From positions 1-64,000 of IMG/VR virus record IMGVR_UViG_3300005549_000002: a stretch of 64,000 nt of DNA. One strand, given 5' to 3'. Source of the stretch: a virus. Every line of letters begins with the position of its first letter. Position 1 is the stretch's first letter. Both the position numbers and the translations under genes were made by a program. This document shows, piece after piece, positions 37,001 through 43,912 of this stretch. A model generated the notes under the pieces. The model was not told the origin of the DNA, made no database searches, and saw only the letters and a list, made by a program, of their open reading frames with translations.

Positions 37001-37240
37001 AACGTCACCGTCACACTGCCCACGCCGACGGTGGGCCGGCGCATCACGATCAAGCGTACGTCCGGCACCAATGATGTGATCGTCGATCCCGGCGCGAACC
37101 TGATCGACGGCTCGGCCTTCAACAGAAACCTCGTGACGGACCCGATCGATGGGGAAATCGAGCCCTACCTCGCGCTCGAGGCGGCGACGGTATCGTACTG
37201 GGCGATCGTCGCGCACTGGTCGGTGCTGATGGGCGAATAG
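34100..37240 (+). CDS. Long tail fibre with about seven shaft repeats
   Basis: The protein has 1,046 residues. Residues 1-110 form Ig-like beta sequence (TVDGVANPGEHIVAYGATVTL). From about 270 to 880, a module of 85-90 residues recurs around TATGLRIGDATxxTxTLDVVGRAKIGV, then a THGALWLG-type line and a GNGSTDxRLNAP line. The C-terminal part (from about 940) has NVTVTLPTPTVGRRITIKRTSG and ends in VSYWAIVAHWSVLMGE. Repeats of this type build trimeric fibre shafts. It is a second adsorption organelle next to the giant fibre. Confidence 0.75.
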   Translation: MPISAHFTVDGVANPGEHIVAYGATVTLALTSITAADVISWQVLVASEPAYTIPTITPGGTPPGSTASFTFPADPGDDVGRSFRVRAVVSNGQETDFEDALIGAANINGIVPLCPGEQFERHATHGWGPVINALLAGGAGTPVSLGGDVVGTTAANTVVKVNGASVTTAGAAAVGDVLQLTAPNTLGYAKVAAASLAAGAAILGQALIFNGTAWAAGNDFAARNLATTGTLAAGATTVTGSLTAGVNTAKAVLNSYSATPTTHGALWLGAIVASSTNQALAGDGTSTSINGITRVQVAASSVVKAVFTASGLRIGDATDPTTTLDVLGRATIGVSTAKVILDSHPDAPTSNASVWLAQASPSGTNYVLNGNASTTILNAPTQVRFAVAAAAVGNFTATGLRVGDATTATATLDVVGSAKVGASYQATIASLPGATTTHAGMFFATPSATNYAFLGNAADSWVNAPTGKLYLQIGAAATANLTSTGLRIGDNTTATEKLDVVGRAVIGVGAGKATLDSLAGSTATHGALWLGVAAASGTNYTIFGNGSTDLRLNAPASGMGFDFTAGNSQLLARLTATGLRVGDITSATEKLDVVGRAKIGVGAGKCVIDSDISFPASDAVIWLGPITPSATNGALRGDGTTYTMLNGASNLRFRTANTGRGYWDATGLKIGAESAATECLEVVGRAKIGVDTAKVFIDSLIGAPASWGGIWMGLTPSGSNYMLASNGSETRLNAPSTLVRIGVGLNFKVICNSVGTQVALNGSGAVTDQLEVVGTASASVDVIANSLANGKARLAGLVGSTTTHGALYLGNITPSATNATLFGNGTTDTRLSVPGAGAIDIYRNNAGIARFTDTGLKIGAASNAAAALDVGTSGQVLAGFVTCGATPAASGALRLTNNTGLYARNQANSADVRIVDLDTNNKTNVGSATTKQSFSGAHEVVVRNVTASFTVDTTTMDQTICVGTGLGNVTVTLPTPTVGRRITIKRTSGTNDVIVDPGANLIDGSAFNRNLVTDPIDGEIEPYLALEAATVSYWAIVAHWSVLMGE

Positions 37241-37252
37241 GAAGGAATCCAA

Positions 37253-37735
37253 ATGGCGAACCTGCGTTACATTCTCATTCCCGCGAGCGTCTCGGTCAGC
37301 GTCAACCAGGCGCGGTGGAGTTTTCTCCACTGCTTCGTGCACGTGATCGATCGGCACCCGTCGTTCAACCAGACCGGCACCGGGGTGCGCGCAGCGGCGC
37401 GCGTCATGGCGCTCGTCACCGACAACCAGGGGAGGTTCCTGAAGAAGGAAGGCGACGTCATCACGCTCGACCAAGCCGACTGGCAAATGGTGCAGGCGGC
37501 GTTCGAGGAGCCCGCGGCCGGTTACATCCCGGGCCCCTTGACCGACGACGCCGGCGTCCCTATCAACGTTCCGGCGCGCTCGTTCGTTACGTACATCGAG
37601 GCGGTGAGCGACGAGGCGACGAAGAACCACCCCGCGCCGACCGCGGTGCCGCTCGGCGGCATTGCCGAGAACGGCGTCGCCGTCCCGGTGCCCGCGCCCG
37701 CGCCGGCGCTGCCGGCGGCCGAGCCGCCGTCGTAG
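37253..37735 (+). CDS. Hypothetical protein after the long fibre
   Basis: The protein has 160 residues. The core is ILIPASVSVSVNQARWSFLHCF followed by a soluble part and a Pro/Ala-rich tail. A fibre-assembly role would fit its position after the fibre gene. No family is recognised. Confidence 0.55.
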   Translation: MANLRYILIPASVSVSVNQARWSFLHCFVHVIDRHPSFNQTGTGVRAAARVMALVTDNQGRFLKKEGDVITLDQADWQMVQAAFEEPAAGYIPGPLTDDAGVPINVPARSFVTYIEAVSDEATKNHPAPTAVPLGGIAENGVAVPVPAPAPALPAAEPPS

Positions 37736-37738
37736 CGC

Positions 37739-38254
37739 GTGCCGAAGTACGACGACCGGATCGAGCGCGCGAGGCGCGCGCGCGAGGCCGACGAGCGGGC
37801 GCGCGAGAAAGACCCGCGACGAGCGCACAAGGCGTTCCAGTCGACCGATCCGCCTCCGCCCGACTCGTCGTGGCCGCCGAAGCCCGTGCCCGGCGTCGGC
37901 TCGCCGAGCGTCCCGTACCGGCCGCGGCAGCCGACCTTCGGGCGCGGCATCGCGCACATCGCGCACGCCTCGGGGCAGCTGCCGAAACGCGTCGCCGTGC
38001 TGGTCGCTATCTGGGGCGTCGTCTCGACGACCGCCAGCGCCGGGGCCGTGTACCTGATGAGCCAATACATGGTCGGCCTCGATCGCTACGCGAAGGACGA
38101 GGCGGCGCGCAAGGAAGCCGACAGCACGCTCCGCCGCGAGATCGAGGGGCTGCGCGCGACCGTGAATGATCTGCGCGTGAAGATCGCAGGGGCGGAGACC
38201 GCCCTCAAGATGATGCAGCAGGAACCCATTTTGCCGGAGAAAAAACGCCGATGA
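37739..38254 (+). CDS. Single-pass membrane protein with coiled coil
   Basis: The protein has 171 residues with a GTG start. A charged and Pro-rich cytoplasmic-like N-terminus (1-80) precedes one transmembrane helix (about 84-106, VAVLVAIWGVVSTTASAGAVYL). A periplasmic coiled coil follows (115-160). It lies in the lysis-like region. The topology would suit an inner-membrane spanin subunit paired with the lipoprotein at 39176, but the long N-terminus is atypical. Confidence 0.5.
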   Translation: MPKYDDRIERARRAREADERAREKDPRRAHKAFQSTDPPPPDSSWPPKPVPGVGSPSVPYRPRQPTFGRGIAHIAHASGQLPKRVAVLVAIWGVVSTTASAGAVYLMSQYMVGLDRYAKDEAARKEADSTLRREIEGLRATVNDLRVKIAGAETALKMMQQEPILPEKKRR

Positions 38255-38946
38255 TCACCATGAAACGATTCGGATGGGCGCTCGCCTTGGCGGCGGCATG
38301 GCTGCTCGTGTGCACGACGGTGTGGGCGGCGGACGCGCCGGCTTTGTCGACGGCGGTGGGCCACCACATCTGGCTCACCCTCATCGGCGGACTCTTGCCG
38401 CCGCTCATCAAGGCGTTCAACGAGGGGACGCTGAACCTGCCGACGGTGCCGGCGCGCTACCGGCTGCTGCTCATCGCGGTGCTCTCGGGCATCGCGACGG
38501 CGGCCGAGATGGTCGGCAACGGCGGCGCTTGGCCGGAGGCGCTCATGGCGCTCGCGATCGCCGCGGGCCCGTCGCTCCTCATCGAGGCCGTGCACGCGCG
38601 GTGGGGCGGCTGGAAGGGCGCCACGGTCACCGAGGGGCCCAAATCGAGCGACGGCGGACCGGGCCCCAAGCTCATCTCGGTGCCGCCCCCGCGGCAGACG
38701 GTCACCCCACCGCCGCTCCCCACCACCTTGAAGATGGCGACGCTCGTGATTGCGATGGGGGCCCTGCCCCTCGCGTGCGCTGCGATCTGCCCCACCATCA
38801 AGCTCGCGAGCGACATTTGCCCGATCATCATGGTCGAGCTGCCCGACGGCTCCCTCGAGCCCGTGCCGAAGGCGCAGATCACCGGGCTCGCGGTGCAATC
38901 GCGCGCCATGCGCACCGCGCCGCCCCGGGACGCCGGCCCGGAATAA
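38251..38946 (+). CDS. Multi-pass membrane protein, putative holin
   Basis: The protein has 231 residues and overlaps the previous gene by ATGA. Hydrophobic segments lie near 7-26, 42-58, 75-95, 98-116 and 160-180, with a Pro-rich linker around 140-155. Place before an endolysin set and multiple short membrane helices are consistent with a holin, though it is long for one. An alternative is a structural membrane protein. Confidence 0.5.
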   Translation: MITMKRFGWALALAAAWLLVCTTVWAADAPALSTAVGHHIWLTLIGGLLPPLIKAFNEGTLNLPTVPARYRLLLIAVLSGIATAAEMVGNGGAWPEALMALAIAAGPSLLIEAVHARWGGWKGATVTEGPKSSDGGPGPKLISVPPPRQTVTPPPLPTTLKMATLVIAMGALPLACAAICPTIKLASDICPIIMVELPDGSLEPVPKAQITGLAVQSRAMRTAPPRDAGPE

Positions 38947-38949
38947 CCA

Positions 38950-39186
38950 ATGGAGATCGCGCCGCTGCCGATCGGGCAGCTTGTCAACGTCAGTGAATCG
39001 CTGCGCGCGCTTTCCGATCACGCCGTCGCGAAGGACGCGATCCAGTGCGTCGTCGTGCTCATGGTGCCCGGCTCGAAATGCATCGAGCTGCGCGCCTTCG
39101 GGGCGGGGGCGGACTCCGATCGGGCGCATGTGCTGCTCGGGCTCGCCGCCCGGCAGATAGAGGAGTGGTTCGTCGATGCGATATAG
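38950..39186 (+). CDS. Small hypothetical protein of the lysis region
   Basis: The protein has 78 residues (MEIAPLPIGQLVNVSESLRALSDH). It is mixed alpha/beta with VVVLMVPGSKCIELRAFG and has no signal peptide. It overlaps the following lipoprotein gene by 11 bp. The function is unknown. Confidence 0.55.
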   Translation: MEIAPLPIGQLVNVSESLRALSDHAVAKDAIQCVVVLMVPGSKCIELRAFGAGADSDRAHVLLGLAARQIEEWFVDAI

Positions 39187-39478
39187 CGCGATCGTCCTGG
39201 TCATTGCCTTCGGCTGCGCCGGTCCCGTCAAGCCGGGGCCGCGCCCGATCACGCCCGCGCCCGAGGCGTGCGAAGCGGCGGAGGCGAAGCTGCGCCAGCT
39301 CGACTGCCGGCGCGACGACGGCTCGCCGTGGGCGCTGACGCCGGGGGGGACGCCCTTCGCGCCAGCGTGCCGGCGCGCGCTCGCCGACGGGCGTAACTGG
39401 AACCCGCACTGCATCGCGAAGATCGAGGTCTGCTCGGTGCTCATGTGCGCCTACCGGGGGGAGTGCTGCGGATCATGA
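39176..39478 (+). CDS. Small Cys-rich lipoprotein, possible outer spanin
   Basis: The protein has 100 residues. A short signal (MRYSAIVLVIAFGC) has a lipobox with Cys14, followed by a Pro-rich start (AGPVKPGPRPITPAPE), as in Rz1-like outer-membrane spanins. Several further cysteines (about six pairs' worth in the C-terminal half) could form disulphides. Its stop overlaps the protease start by ATGA. Confidence 0.6.
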   Translation: MRYSAIVLVIAFGCAGPVKPGPRPITPAPEACEAAEAKLRQLDCRRDDGSPWALTPGGTPFAPACRRALADGRNWNPHCIAKIEVCSVLMCAYRGECCGS

Positions 39479-40302
39479 TACGGCTTACGGGGGCGCTCCC
39501 CGACCGCGCGCAGTCACGCGAGCGCGATCGCGCCGAGTTCAATTTCGAGGGCACGGCCTCGGCGCTGCTCTACACGAGCGACGCGGATTTCGTGCAGCCG
39601 ATCCGAGGGATCCGGACGCAGCCGAAGTTCCCCGATTGCGTGGGCGAGTCGTGCGCCGCCTTCATCGACGCCAAGCTCCCGGACGCGCTTTGGAGCTCGG
39701 GCGTCTCCATCTGGCGCGAAGCGCGGCGCCGGCAGGGCCTCATCGAGGTGATCGAGATCGGCACGCGCTACGAGTACGCGGTGGAGGGGCTCGTCCGGCG
39801 CGGCTGGGATCTGTACCGCGAGGGCGAGGAGACCGACGACGAGGAAGCCGGCAAGGGCGCGGCGCCGGCGGGCGATGATCTCGCCGACGAGATGTTCGCC
39901 GACGACAAGCGCCTCGGCAAAGATCTCAAGCGCTACCGGATCCTCGGGCTTGGCTCGGGCGTGCTCGACGCGGTCGACGAGGCCCTGCGCCGGGGGTGGG
40001 GCGTCGGCATCGGCACCGGCCTCTTGCCGCCGTTCTTCCAGTACGCGAGCGCGCCCGTGAAAGTCGATCGGGTGCTCGGCACCGACTACATGGGCGGCCA
40101 CCAGGACAGCCACGCGCTGCGCGTCGCGGGCCGCGCCATCACCAAGGACGGCCGCCGCGAGTACCTCGTCCAGAACAGCTGGGGCACCGACTGGGGCGGG
40201 TGCCACGCGCCTGACGGCTCTTGGCTGGCGGGCTGCGTCTGGGTGGACGAAGCGGTCATCCGCGGCGCGCACGACATCCACGTGGTCCAGGTGACCGCCT
40301 GA
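39475..40302 (+). CDS. Papain-family (C1A-like) cysteine protease
   Basis: The protein has 275 residues from the ATG at 39475. Catalytic elements are Cys60 in DCVGESCAAF, His213 in DSHALRVAGR and Asn234 in LVQNSWGTDWGG, in the order and spacing of papain. An acidic insertion lies at 118-145. No signal peptide is seen, so export would depend on holin lesions, or the protein acts in the virion or cytoplasm. It sits between a lipoprotein and an endolysin gene. A protease of this family is unusual in a phage lysis region. Confidence 0.8.
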   Translation: MIRLTGALPDRAQSRERDRAEFNFEGTASALLYTSDADFVQPIRGIRTQPKFPDCVGESCAAFIDAKLPDALWSSGVSIWREARRRQGLIEVIEIGTRYEYAVEGLVRRGWDLYREGEETDDEEAGKGAAPAGDDLADEMFADDKRLGKDLKRYRILGLGSGVLDAVDEALRRGWGVGIGTGLLPPFFQYASAPVKVDRVLGTDYMGGHQDSHALRVAGRAITKDGRREYLVQNSWGTDWGGCHAPDGSWLAGCVWVDEAVIRGAHDIHVVQVTA

Positions 40303-40526
40303 GCGAGCGCCGCAAACGGGGGACGGGCACGATCTTTTTCCGCAATGGCAAGTGGGTCGCGCTCGCGCCGCAGATCGGCGGGCGCGGCAAGGCGAAGCAA
40401 GAGCGCGTCGCGCGCGAGGAAATGCGGGACAAGGCCGAGGCGCGCCTCCATGCGTGGCTCAACCGGAGCGGGCGGATCGTCCACCGCGACCCCAAGCCCG
40501 AGAAACGATCACGGAGAACAGCATGA
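40221..40526 (+). CDS. Orphan integrase arm-binding (AP2-like) domain protein
   Basis: RRKRGTGTIFFRNGKWVALA, then a basic helix ending AEARLHAWLNRSG, fits the N-terminal arm DNA-binding domain of tyrosine integrases, but no catalytic domain follows. The start is uncertain: TTG at 40221 lies inside the protease gene, while a CTG at 40299 has AGGTGA just upstream and yields about 75 residues. The stop overlaps the endolysin start by ATGA, which supports translation. It may be a remnant or a small DNA-binding protein. Confidence 0.5.
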   Translation: MAGGLRLGGRSGHPRRARHPRGPGDRLSERRKRGTGTIFFRNGKWVALAPQIGGRGKAKQERVAREEMRDKAEARLHAWLNRSGRIVHRDPKPEKRSRRTA

Positions 40527-41341
40527 CAACGCCGAGGGACTTGAAGCGGGGGATGGTCGGCGCGGACGTCGAGCTCTGGCAGCGCACCGTCAGCTGCCCC
40601 GTCATCGACGGCGTCTTCGGCGAGAAGACCGAGCAGCTCACCAGGATGTGGCAGCAAATGAAGCGGCTGACGCCCGACGGCATCGTCGGCCCGAAGACGA
40701 GGGAAGCGGCCGCGCTCGCTTCGACGCTGCCCCCGCCGCCGCCGATCGACGAGGTGCTGCCGACGCCGGTGACCTACATCGAAGCGCGCTACTTCACCCG
40801 CGGGCGCCGCGGCGCGACCGTTTCCTGCATCGTCATCCACACCGCCGAGACGCCCGAGGGGGAGAAGACGGCGCGCGGCGTCGGCAGGTGGTTCGCGAGC
40901 GAGATGCGGGGGGCCGACGGGGAGATCCACGAGGGCTCGACCCACTACGGCGTCGACGCGAAGGAGATTGTGCAGTACGTCCGCGAGAGCGACATGGCCT
41001 ACGGGGCGGGGGGCGCGAACGGCAGGGGCATCCACATCGAGCACGCGGGGCGCGCGAGCCAGACCGCCGCCGCGTGGGCGGACCGCTACTCCGAGGAGAT
41101 GCTGCGGCGGTCGGCCGCGCTCGTCGCCGACATCTGCCGCCGGCACGGCATCCCCATCAAGCGCATCGCCGCCGACGAGCTCAAGGCGGGGGCGCGCGGG
41201 ATCTGCGGCCACGACACCGTCACCGCGGCCTACCCCGTCAAGGGGGGGCACACCGATCCGGGGCCGCATTTCCCGTGGGCGCACTACCTCGAACTCGTGA
41301 TGGCGGCCGACGGGCTCGATCATCTCAAGCCGGGCGCTTGA
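40523..41341 (+). CDS. Endolysin: N-acetylmuramoyl-L-alanine amidase with peptidoglycan-binding domain
   Basis: The protein has 272 residues. Residues 5-65 form a PG_binding_1-like repeat (VDELWQ-type helix, DGVFGEKTEQL, DGIVGPKT). Residues about 95-255 form an Amidase_2 domain: VIHTAE (His106), HYGVD, GRGIHIEHAG and GGHTDPGPHFPW (His243, Asp245). It cleaves the amide bond between MurNAc and the stem peptide. There is no signal peptide, so it needs a holin. It is coupled to the next gene through a TTGA overlap. Confidence 0.92.
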   Translation: MTTPRDLKRGMVGADVELWQRTVSCPVIDGVFGEKTEQLTRMWQQMKRLTPDGIVGPKTREAAALASTLPPPPPIDEVLPTPVTYIEARYFTRGRRGATVSCIVIHTAETPEGEKTARGVGRWFASEMRGADGEIHEGSTHYGVDAKEIVQYVRESDMAYGAGGANGRGIHIEHAGRASQTAAAWADRYSEEMLRRSAALVADICRRHGIPIKRIAADELKAGARGICGHDTVTAAYPVKGGHTDPGPHFPWAHYLELVMAADGLDHLKPGA

Positions 41342-41589
41342 CCCGGCAGATCGCCTGCCCTCGCTGCCAAGGCGACGGCATGATCCTCGAAGCGCCCCAT
41401 GTGCTGGTCACGTGCACGCGCTGCCAGGGCAGAGGGACGATCGCCGCCGCGGCCGAGGCGAAGATGCGCGAGGCCGTCACGACGGTGCCGTGCCCGGTCT
41501 GCGAGCACTGCGCCGCGTGTGACGGTGCACATATGGTCACCCCCGCGCGCGCCGTCGAGCTCCGCAAGCGGCAGCCGCCGCGCCCGTGA
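41338..41589 (+). CDS. DnaJ-type zinc-ribbon protein
   Basis: The protein has 83 residues with a TTG start at 41338 that overlaps the amidase stop (TTGA). CPRCQGDG, CTRCQGRG and CPVCEHCAACDG are CxxCxGxG-like zinc motifs, as in the DnaJ central domain, but no J domain is present. It is the last rightward gene before the tRNA-like element. The role is unknown. Confidence 0.6.
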   Translation: MTRQIACPRCQGDGMILEAPHVLVTCTRCQGRGTIAAAAEAKMREAVTTVPCPVCEHCAACDGAHMVTPARAVELRKRQPPRP

Positions 41590-41598
41590 AACCCTTGT

Positions 41599-41673
41599 GG
41601 GGCGGTAGCTCAGAAGAAAGAGCGCCGCGGTTAACCGCCGCGGAGGTCGGAAGTTGAAGTCTTCCTCGCCCCA
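41599..41673 (+). tRNA. tRNA-like cloverleaf, degenerate
   Basis: The acceptor arm GGGGCGG (41599-41605) pairs with TCGCCCC (41666-41672), then A73. The D stem is GCTC/GAGC. The anticodon stem is six pairs of the self-complementary CCGCGG around the loop TTAACCG. The T stem is GGAAG/CTTCC with loop TTGAAGT. The D loop lacks G19 and the T loop lacks C56, so the elbow pair is lost. The central triplet would be AAC, rare in bacterial tRNAs. T7 follows at 41676-41682. It may be a decayed tRNA or a small structured RNA. Confidence 0.55.
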
Positions 41674-41837
41674 CCTTTTTTTCTAACGCCCCTTCGCCAG
41701 AGTTTTTTCGCGAGCGCCTTCCAACGGCGCGCCCCCCGCTCCTGGCCGTCCAGCGCCCGCACGAGCGTGCGGATAACCTCGTGCGGATCCAGCGTGCGAA
41801 TGGACGGCGCGACGTACAGCTTGCCCCGATCGCTCAT
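41631..41837 (-). CDS. Small basic hypothetical protein
   Basis: The protein has 68 residues from the ATG at 41837 behind GGAGGAGGGG. N-terminus MSDRGKLYVAPSIRTLDPHE, C-terminus strongly basic. The last part overlaps the tRNA-like element on the other strand. It is the last gene of the leftward operon. The family is unknown. Confidence 0.55.
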   Translation of the reverse strand: MSDRGKLYVAPSIRTLDPHEVIRTLVRALDGQERGARRWKALAKKLWRRGVRKKGGARKTSTSDLRGG

Positions 41838-41895
41838 GCTCGTTCCCCTCCTCCGATAGCGCTACCAAACCAGCTTCACCGGCCCCCGCCCTCCC

Positions 41896-42249
41896 TCACC
41901 GGAGCGCGGGGGCTTCGTCATTTTGTACCCGGAGCGACAGGTACCGAATCTTGCCGTTCGCGCCGACGTGCGGATCGACGATGATCGCGACGCGCTGCGC
42001 GCCCATGTCCGCTGCAAACTGCCGGGCGTCGGAGACTTGCCTGATGCGCTCGTAGCGGAGGGAAAACTCGGCCGCCGCAGTGGCGATCGCCTCGAGCGAG
42101 GAAAAGACCGGGATGCAATGCCCGACGCCGCCGGCGACGCGCAAGAGGACCGGTTGCTCGCCGCGCCACAGGAGCAGCATGCCCTCCAAAAAAACCTCGC
42201 CGACGCGCCCCGTCGGCCTCGGCGGCGAACCGTCGTCGCCCATCACCAT
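41896..42249 (-). CDS. SseB-like hypothetical protein
   Basis: The protein has 117 residues from the ATG at 42249 (MVMGDDGSP); a second ATG at 42243 is in a TGATG overlap with the upstream stop. LEGMLLLWRGEQPVLLRVAG followed by IPVFSSLEAIATAAAE recalls the N-terminal domain of SseB-type proteins. The similarity is weak. It sits in a chain of overlapping small leftward genes. Confidence 0.55.
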   Translation of the reverse strand: MVMGDDGSPPRPTGRVGEVFLEGMLLLWRGEQPVLLRVAGGVGHCIPVFSSLEAIATAAAEFSLRYERIRQVSDARQFAADMGAQRVAIIVDPHVGANGKIRYLSLRVQNDEAPALR

Positions 42250-42524
42250 AGGTCGCCCTCGGCCCATTGAGAAATGCGATCGCGGTCGAGATCGACGCCC
42301 GTCCATCGCAGGATCTGCTCGCGCGTCCACACGATGCGGTCGAAGACGACGCCGGCGGTGAGTTTCGAGTCGGCCTCCGACGTGTCGAAGTGGCCGATGT
42401 AGCCATTGCCGACACGCGCCTCGACGTGCAGGTTGCCCTTCAACGCAAGGCCGCCCTTCAACTGCAGAACGATCGGCAGGCGCCGACCTTGACTCGTGCT
42501 CATTTTTTGGTTTCCCCCCTTCAT
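42243..42524 (-). CDS. Hypothetical small protein
   Basis: The protein has 93 residues. The start at 42524 overlaps the upstream stop by ATGA; an alternative ATG at 42503 gives 86 residues. The sequence LPIVLQLKGGLALKGNLHVEA looks like a beta-hairpin-rich fold, with HFDTSEADSKLTAGVVFDRI after it. No family is recognised. Confidence 0.6.
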   Translation of the reverse strand: MKGGNQKMSTSQGRRLPIVLQLKGGLALKGNLHVEARVGNGYIGHFDTSEADSKLTAGVVFDRIVWTREQILRWTGVDLDRDRISQWAEGDLW

Positions 42525-43006
42525 GCGTCTTCGTCGGTTAGATCTTCGTCGCTCGTCCGTTTTGCCATGAACGTGTCGTAGTTGTTCCGAATGAACATGA
42601 CCGCGCGCTCGTGCCCCGCCTCGGCCTGCTCCCAGGTCGAATAGCGTTTCTGCAGATCCAGCCAGCCGTGATCGCGCGGTCCTCGGATCGGCGTGGTGAT
42701 CGGGTAATCGACCATCGTCTCGAACAGGAGCGGCGGGCCCAGGCGCTCGCCGTCATTGCCGATGTGGAAGTTGTGATCGATGCCGAGGAACGTCGTGTAG
42801 ACGGTGAAGACGCCGACTTCGGTCTTGCCGACGCGCCGCGCCTCGGCATCATTGAACCACGCCCCCCACGCGCGGGAGTCCGCGCACGGGACCGGCGTGT
42901 GCCCGTCGAGCACGTAGATCCCGAGGAACCGCCCGTCGTACCGCGGATCGGGCGCTTCGCGCGAGCGAACGAGCTCCAAGACCGCGCGCTTTTTCCGACC
43001 GGTCAT
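42521..43006 (-). CDS. Hypothetical protein
   Basis: The protein has 161 residues from the ATG at 43006; the longer frame to 43393 is shadow. FLGIYVLDGHTPVPCADSRA and VGVFTVYTTFLGIDHNFHIG give a mixed alpha/beta look, and the C-terminus is acidic (SDEDLTDEDA). Overlaps of ATGA type exist at both ends. The role is unknown. Confidence 0.65.
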   Translation of the reverse strand: MTGRKKRAVLELVRSREAPDPRYDGRFLGIYVLDGHTPVPCADSRAWGAWFNDAEARRVGKTEVGVFTVYTTFLGIDHNFHIGNDGERLGPPLLFETMVDYPITTPIRGPRDHGWLDLQKRYSTWEQAEAGHERAVMFIRNNYDTFMAKRTSDEDLTDEDA

Positions 43007-43296
43007 GGGCGAACCTTGATCGGCACCACGAACGCGGGGACGTTCCTCGGTAGGATGCCGGCGTCTTTGATGTCGCAGACGAAGCACCGAAAGACCGTCT
43101 CCTCCGGCCGCTCGTACGGCGCGTCGAGCGTTGCGATCGTCGCCGCCTCGGCGTGCGAAGCGTAGAGCCTGCGGCACGCGGGGCACGCCCACGGCTCGGC
43201 CGGCCATTGGATTCGCACGAGCTCGGCGGCGATGCGCATGGCCTCGCGCCCTTCGGCGTCGTTGCCTGCGGTGCTCGGGTGAAGGAACTTGCTCAT
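43003..43296 (-). CDS. Zinc-ribbon-like small protein
   Basis: The protein has 97 residues. CPACRRLY and CFVCDIKD provide two CxxC pairs separated by about 35 residues. Such small zinc ribbons are common in phage accessory operons. It overlaps both neighbours by four bases. The function is unknown. Confidence 0.6.
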   Translation of the reverse strand: MSKFLHPSTAGNDAEGREAMRIAAELVRIQWPAEPWACPACRRLYASHAEAATIATLDAPYERPEETVFRCFVCDIKDAGILPRNVPAFVVPIKVRP

Positions 43297-43700
43297 GAGC
43301 TCGGCACCTTCCTCGTCGGGTTGAAGATTCGCGCCGCCGTGTCGACGCCGAGCTCGCCAGGCGCGACCTGTTCGTATTCGACGCCCTCTTCATCGAGAAG
43401 CGCCTGCAGCATCATCACGGTCGGCGCATTGCCACGCTCGATCAAGTCGGCGCCGGCGCAGAAGAGGGCCCGAAGCTCGCGCGCCGCGTCGTTCCTGAAG
43501 ATGAGGGGGACGTCGTCGATCGATGCGCAGAGAGGCGTCTCGCGGTGCAGCAGCGCGAAGTGCGGATGCACCGTCGGGTTTTGCCGGCGCCACTCCCGAA
43601 GCACGCTCACCATCATGGCGCAGCAGCGGACGTAGCTATCGGTGGGGTCCGCTTCGCCCCGCGCGACCGACGCCGCTTTGCGCCGCTCGTGCCGGTTCAT
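43293..43700 (-). CDS. Hypothetical protein with MNRHERR start
   Basis: The protein has 135 residues from the ATG at 43700 (MNRHERRKAASVARGEADP); the frame further upstream is shadow. A helical core includes VRCCAMMVSVLREWRRQNP. The first seven residues are identical to the next gene upstream in the operon. A terminal peptide shared by unrelated bodies may be a functional tag. Confidence 0.6.
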   Translation of the reverse strand: MNRHERRKAASVARGEADPTDSYVRCCAMMVSVLREWRRQNPTVHPHFALLHRETPLCASIDDVPLIFRNDAARELRALFCAGADLIERGNAPTVMMLQALLDEEGVEYEQVAPGELGVDTAARIFNPTRKVPSS

Positions 43701-43912
43701 GCCGATGCCGCCTTCCCGACAGCGCTTTCGAAGCGTTGCCCGCAAACGGGACAGATCACGACGATGAGGATACGGGCCGGCGGCGGACCGACGTGGGCTA
43801 GCTCCGCGTACGCTTCGCGCGGGGCAAGCCAACCGCATGGGCACTCTTGCTGAATGCTGCCCGCTTCGTTGGCGGCCCTCGCGGCGACGGCGCGACGTTC
43901 GTGCCGGTTCAC
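43697..43912 (-). CDS. Zinc-ribbon-like protein with MNRHERR start
   Basis: The protein has 71 residues with a GTG start at 43912, which overlaps the upstream stop (GTGA). MNRHERRAVAARAANEAGSI is followed by CPCGWL and CPVCGQRF, two zinc-knuckle pairs. ATGA overlap with the following gene supports the frame. The function is unknown. Confidence 0.6.
   Translation of the reverse strand: MNRHERRAVAARAANEAGSIQQECPCGWLAPREAYAELAHVGPPPARILIVVICPVCGQRFESAVGKAASA

Noticed and set aside
27558-37240. Diversity-generating retroelement acting on the fibre genes
   Set aside because: No reverse transcriptase gene and no template-like repeat was seen in the window; core divergence is more like module exchange.
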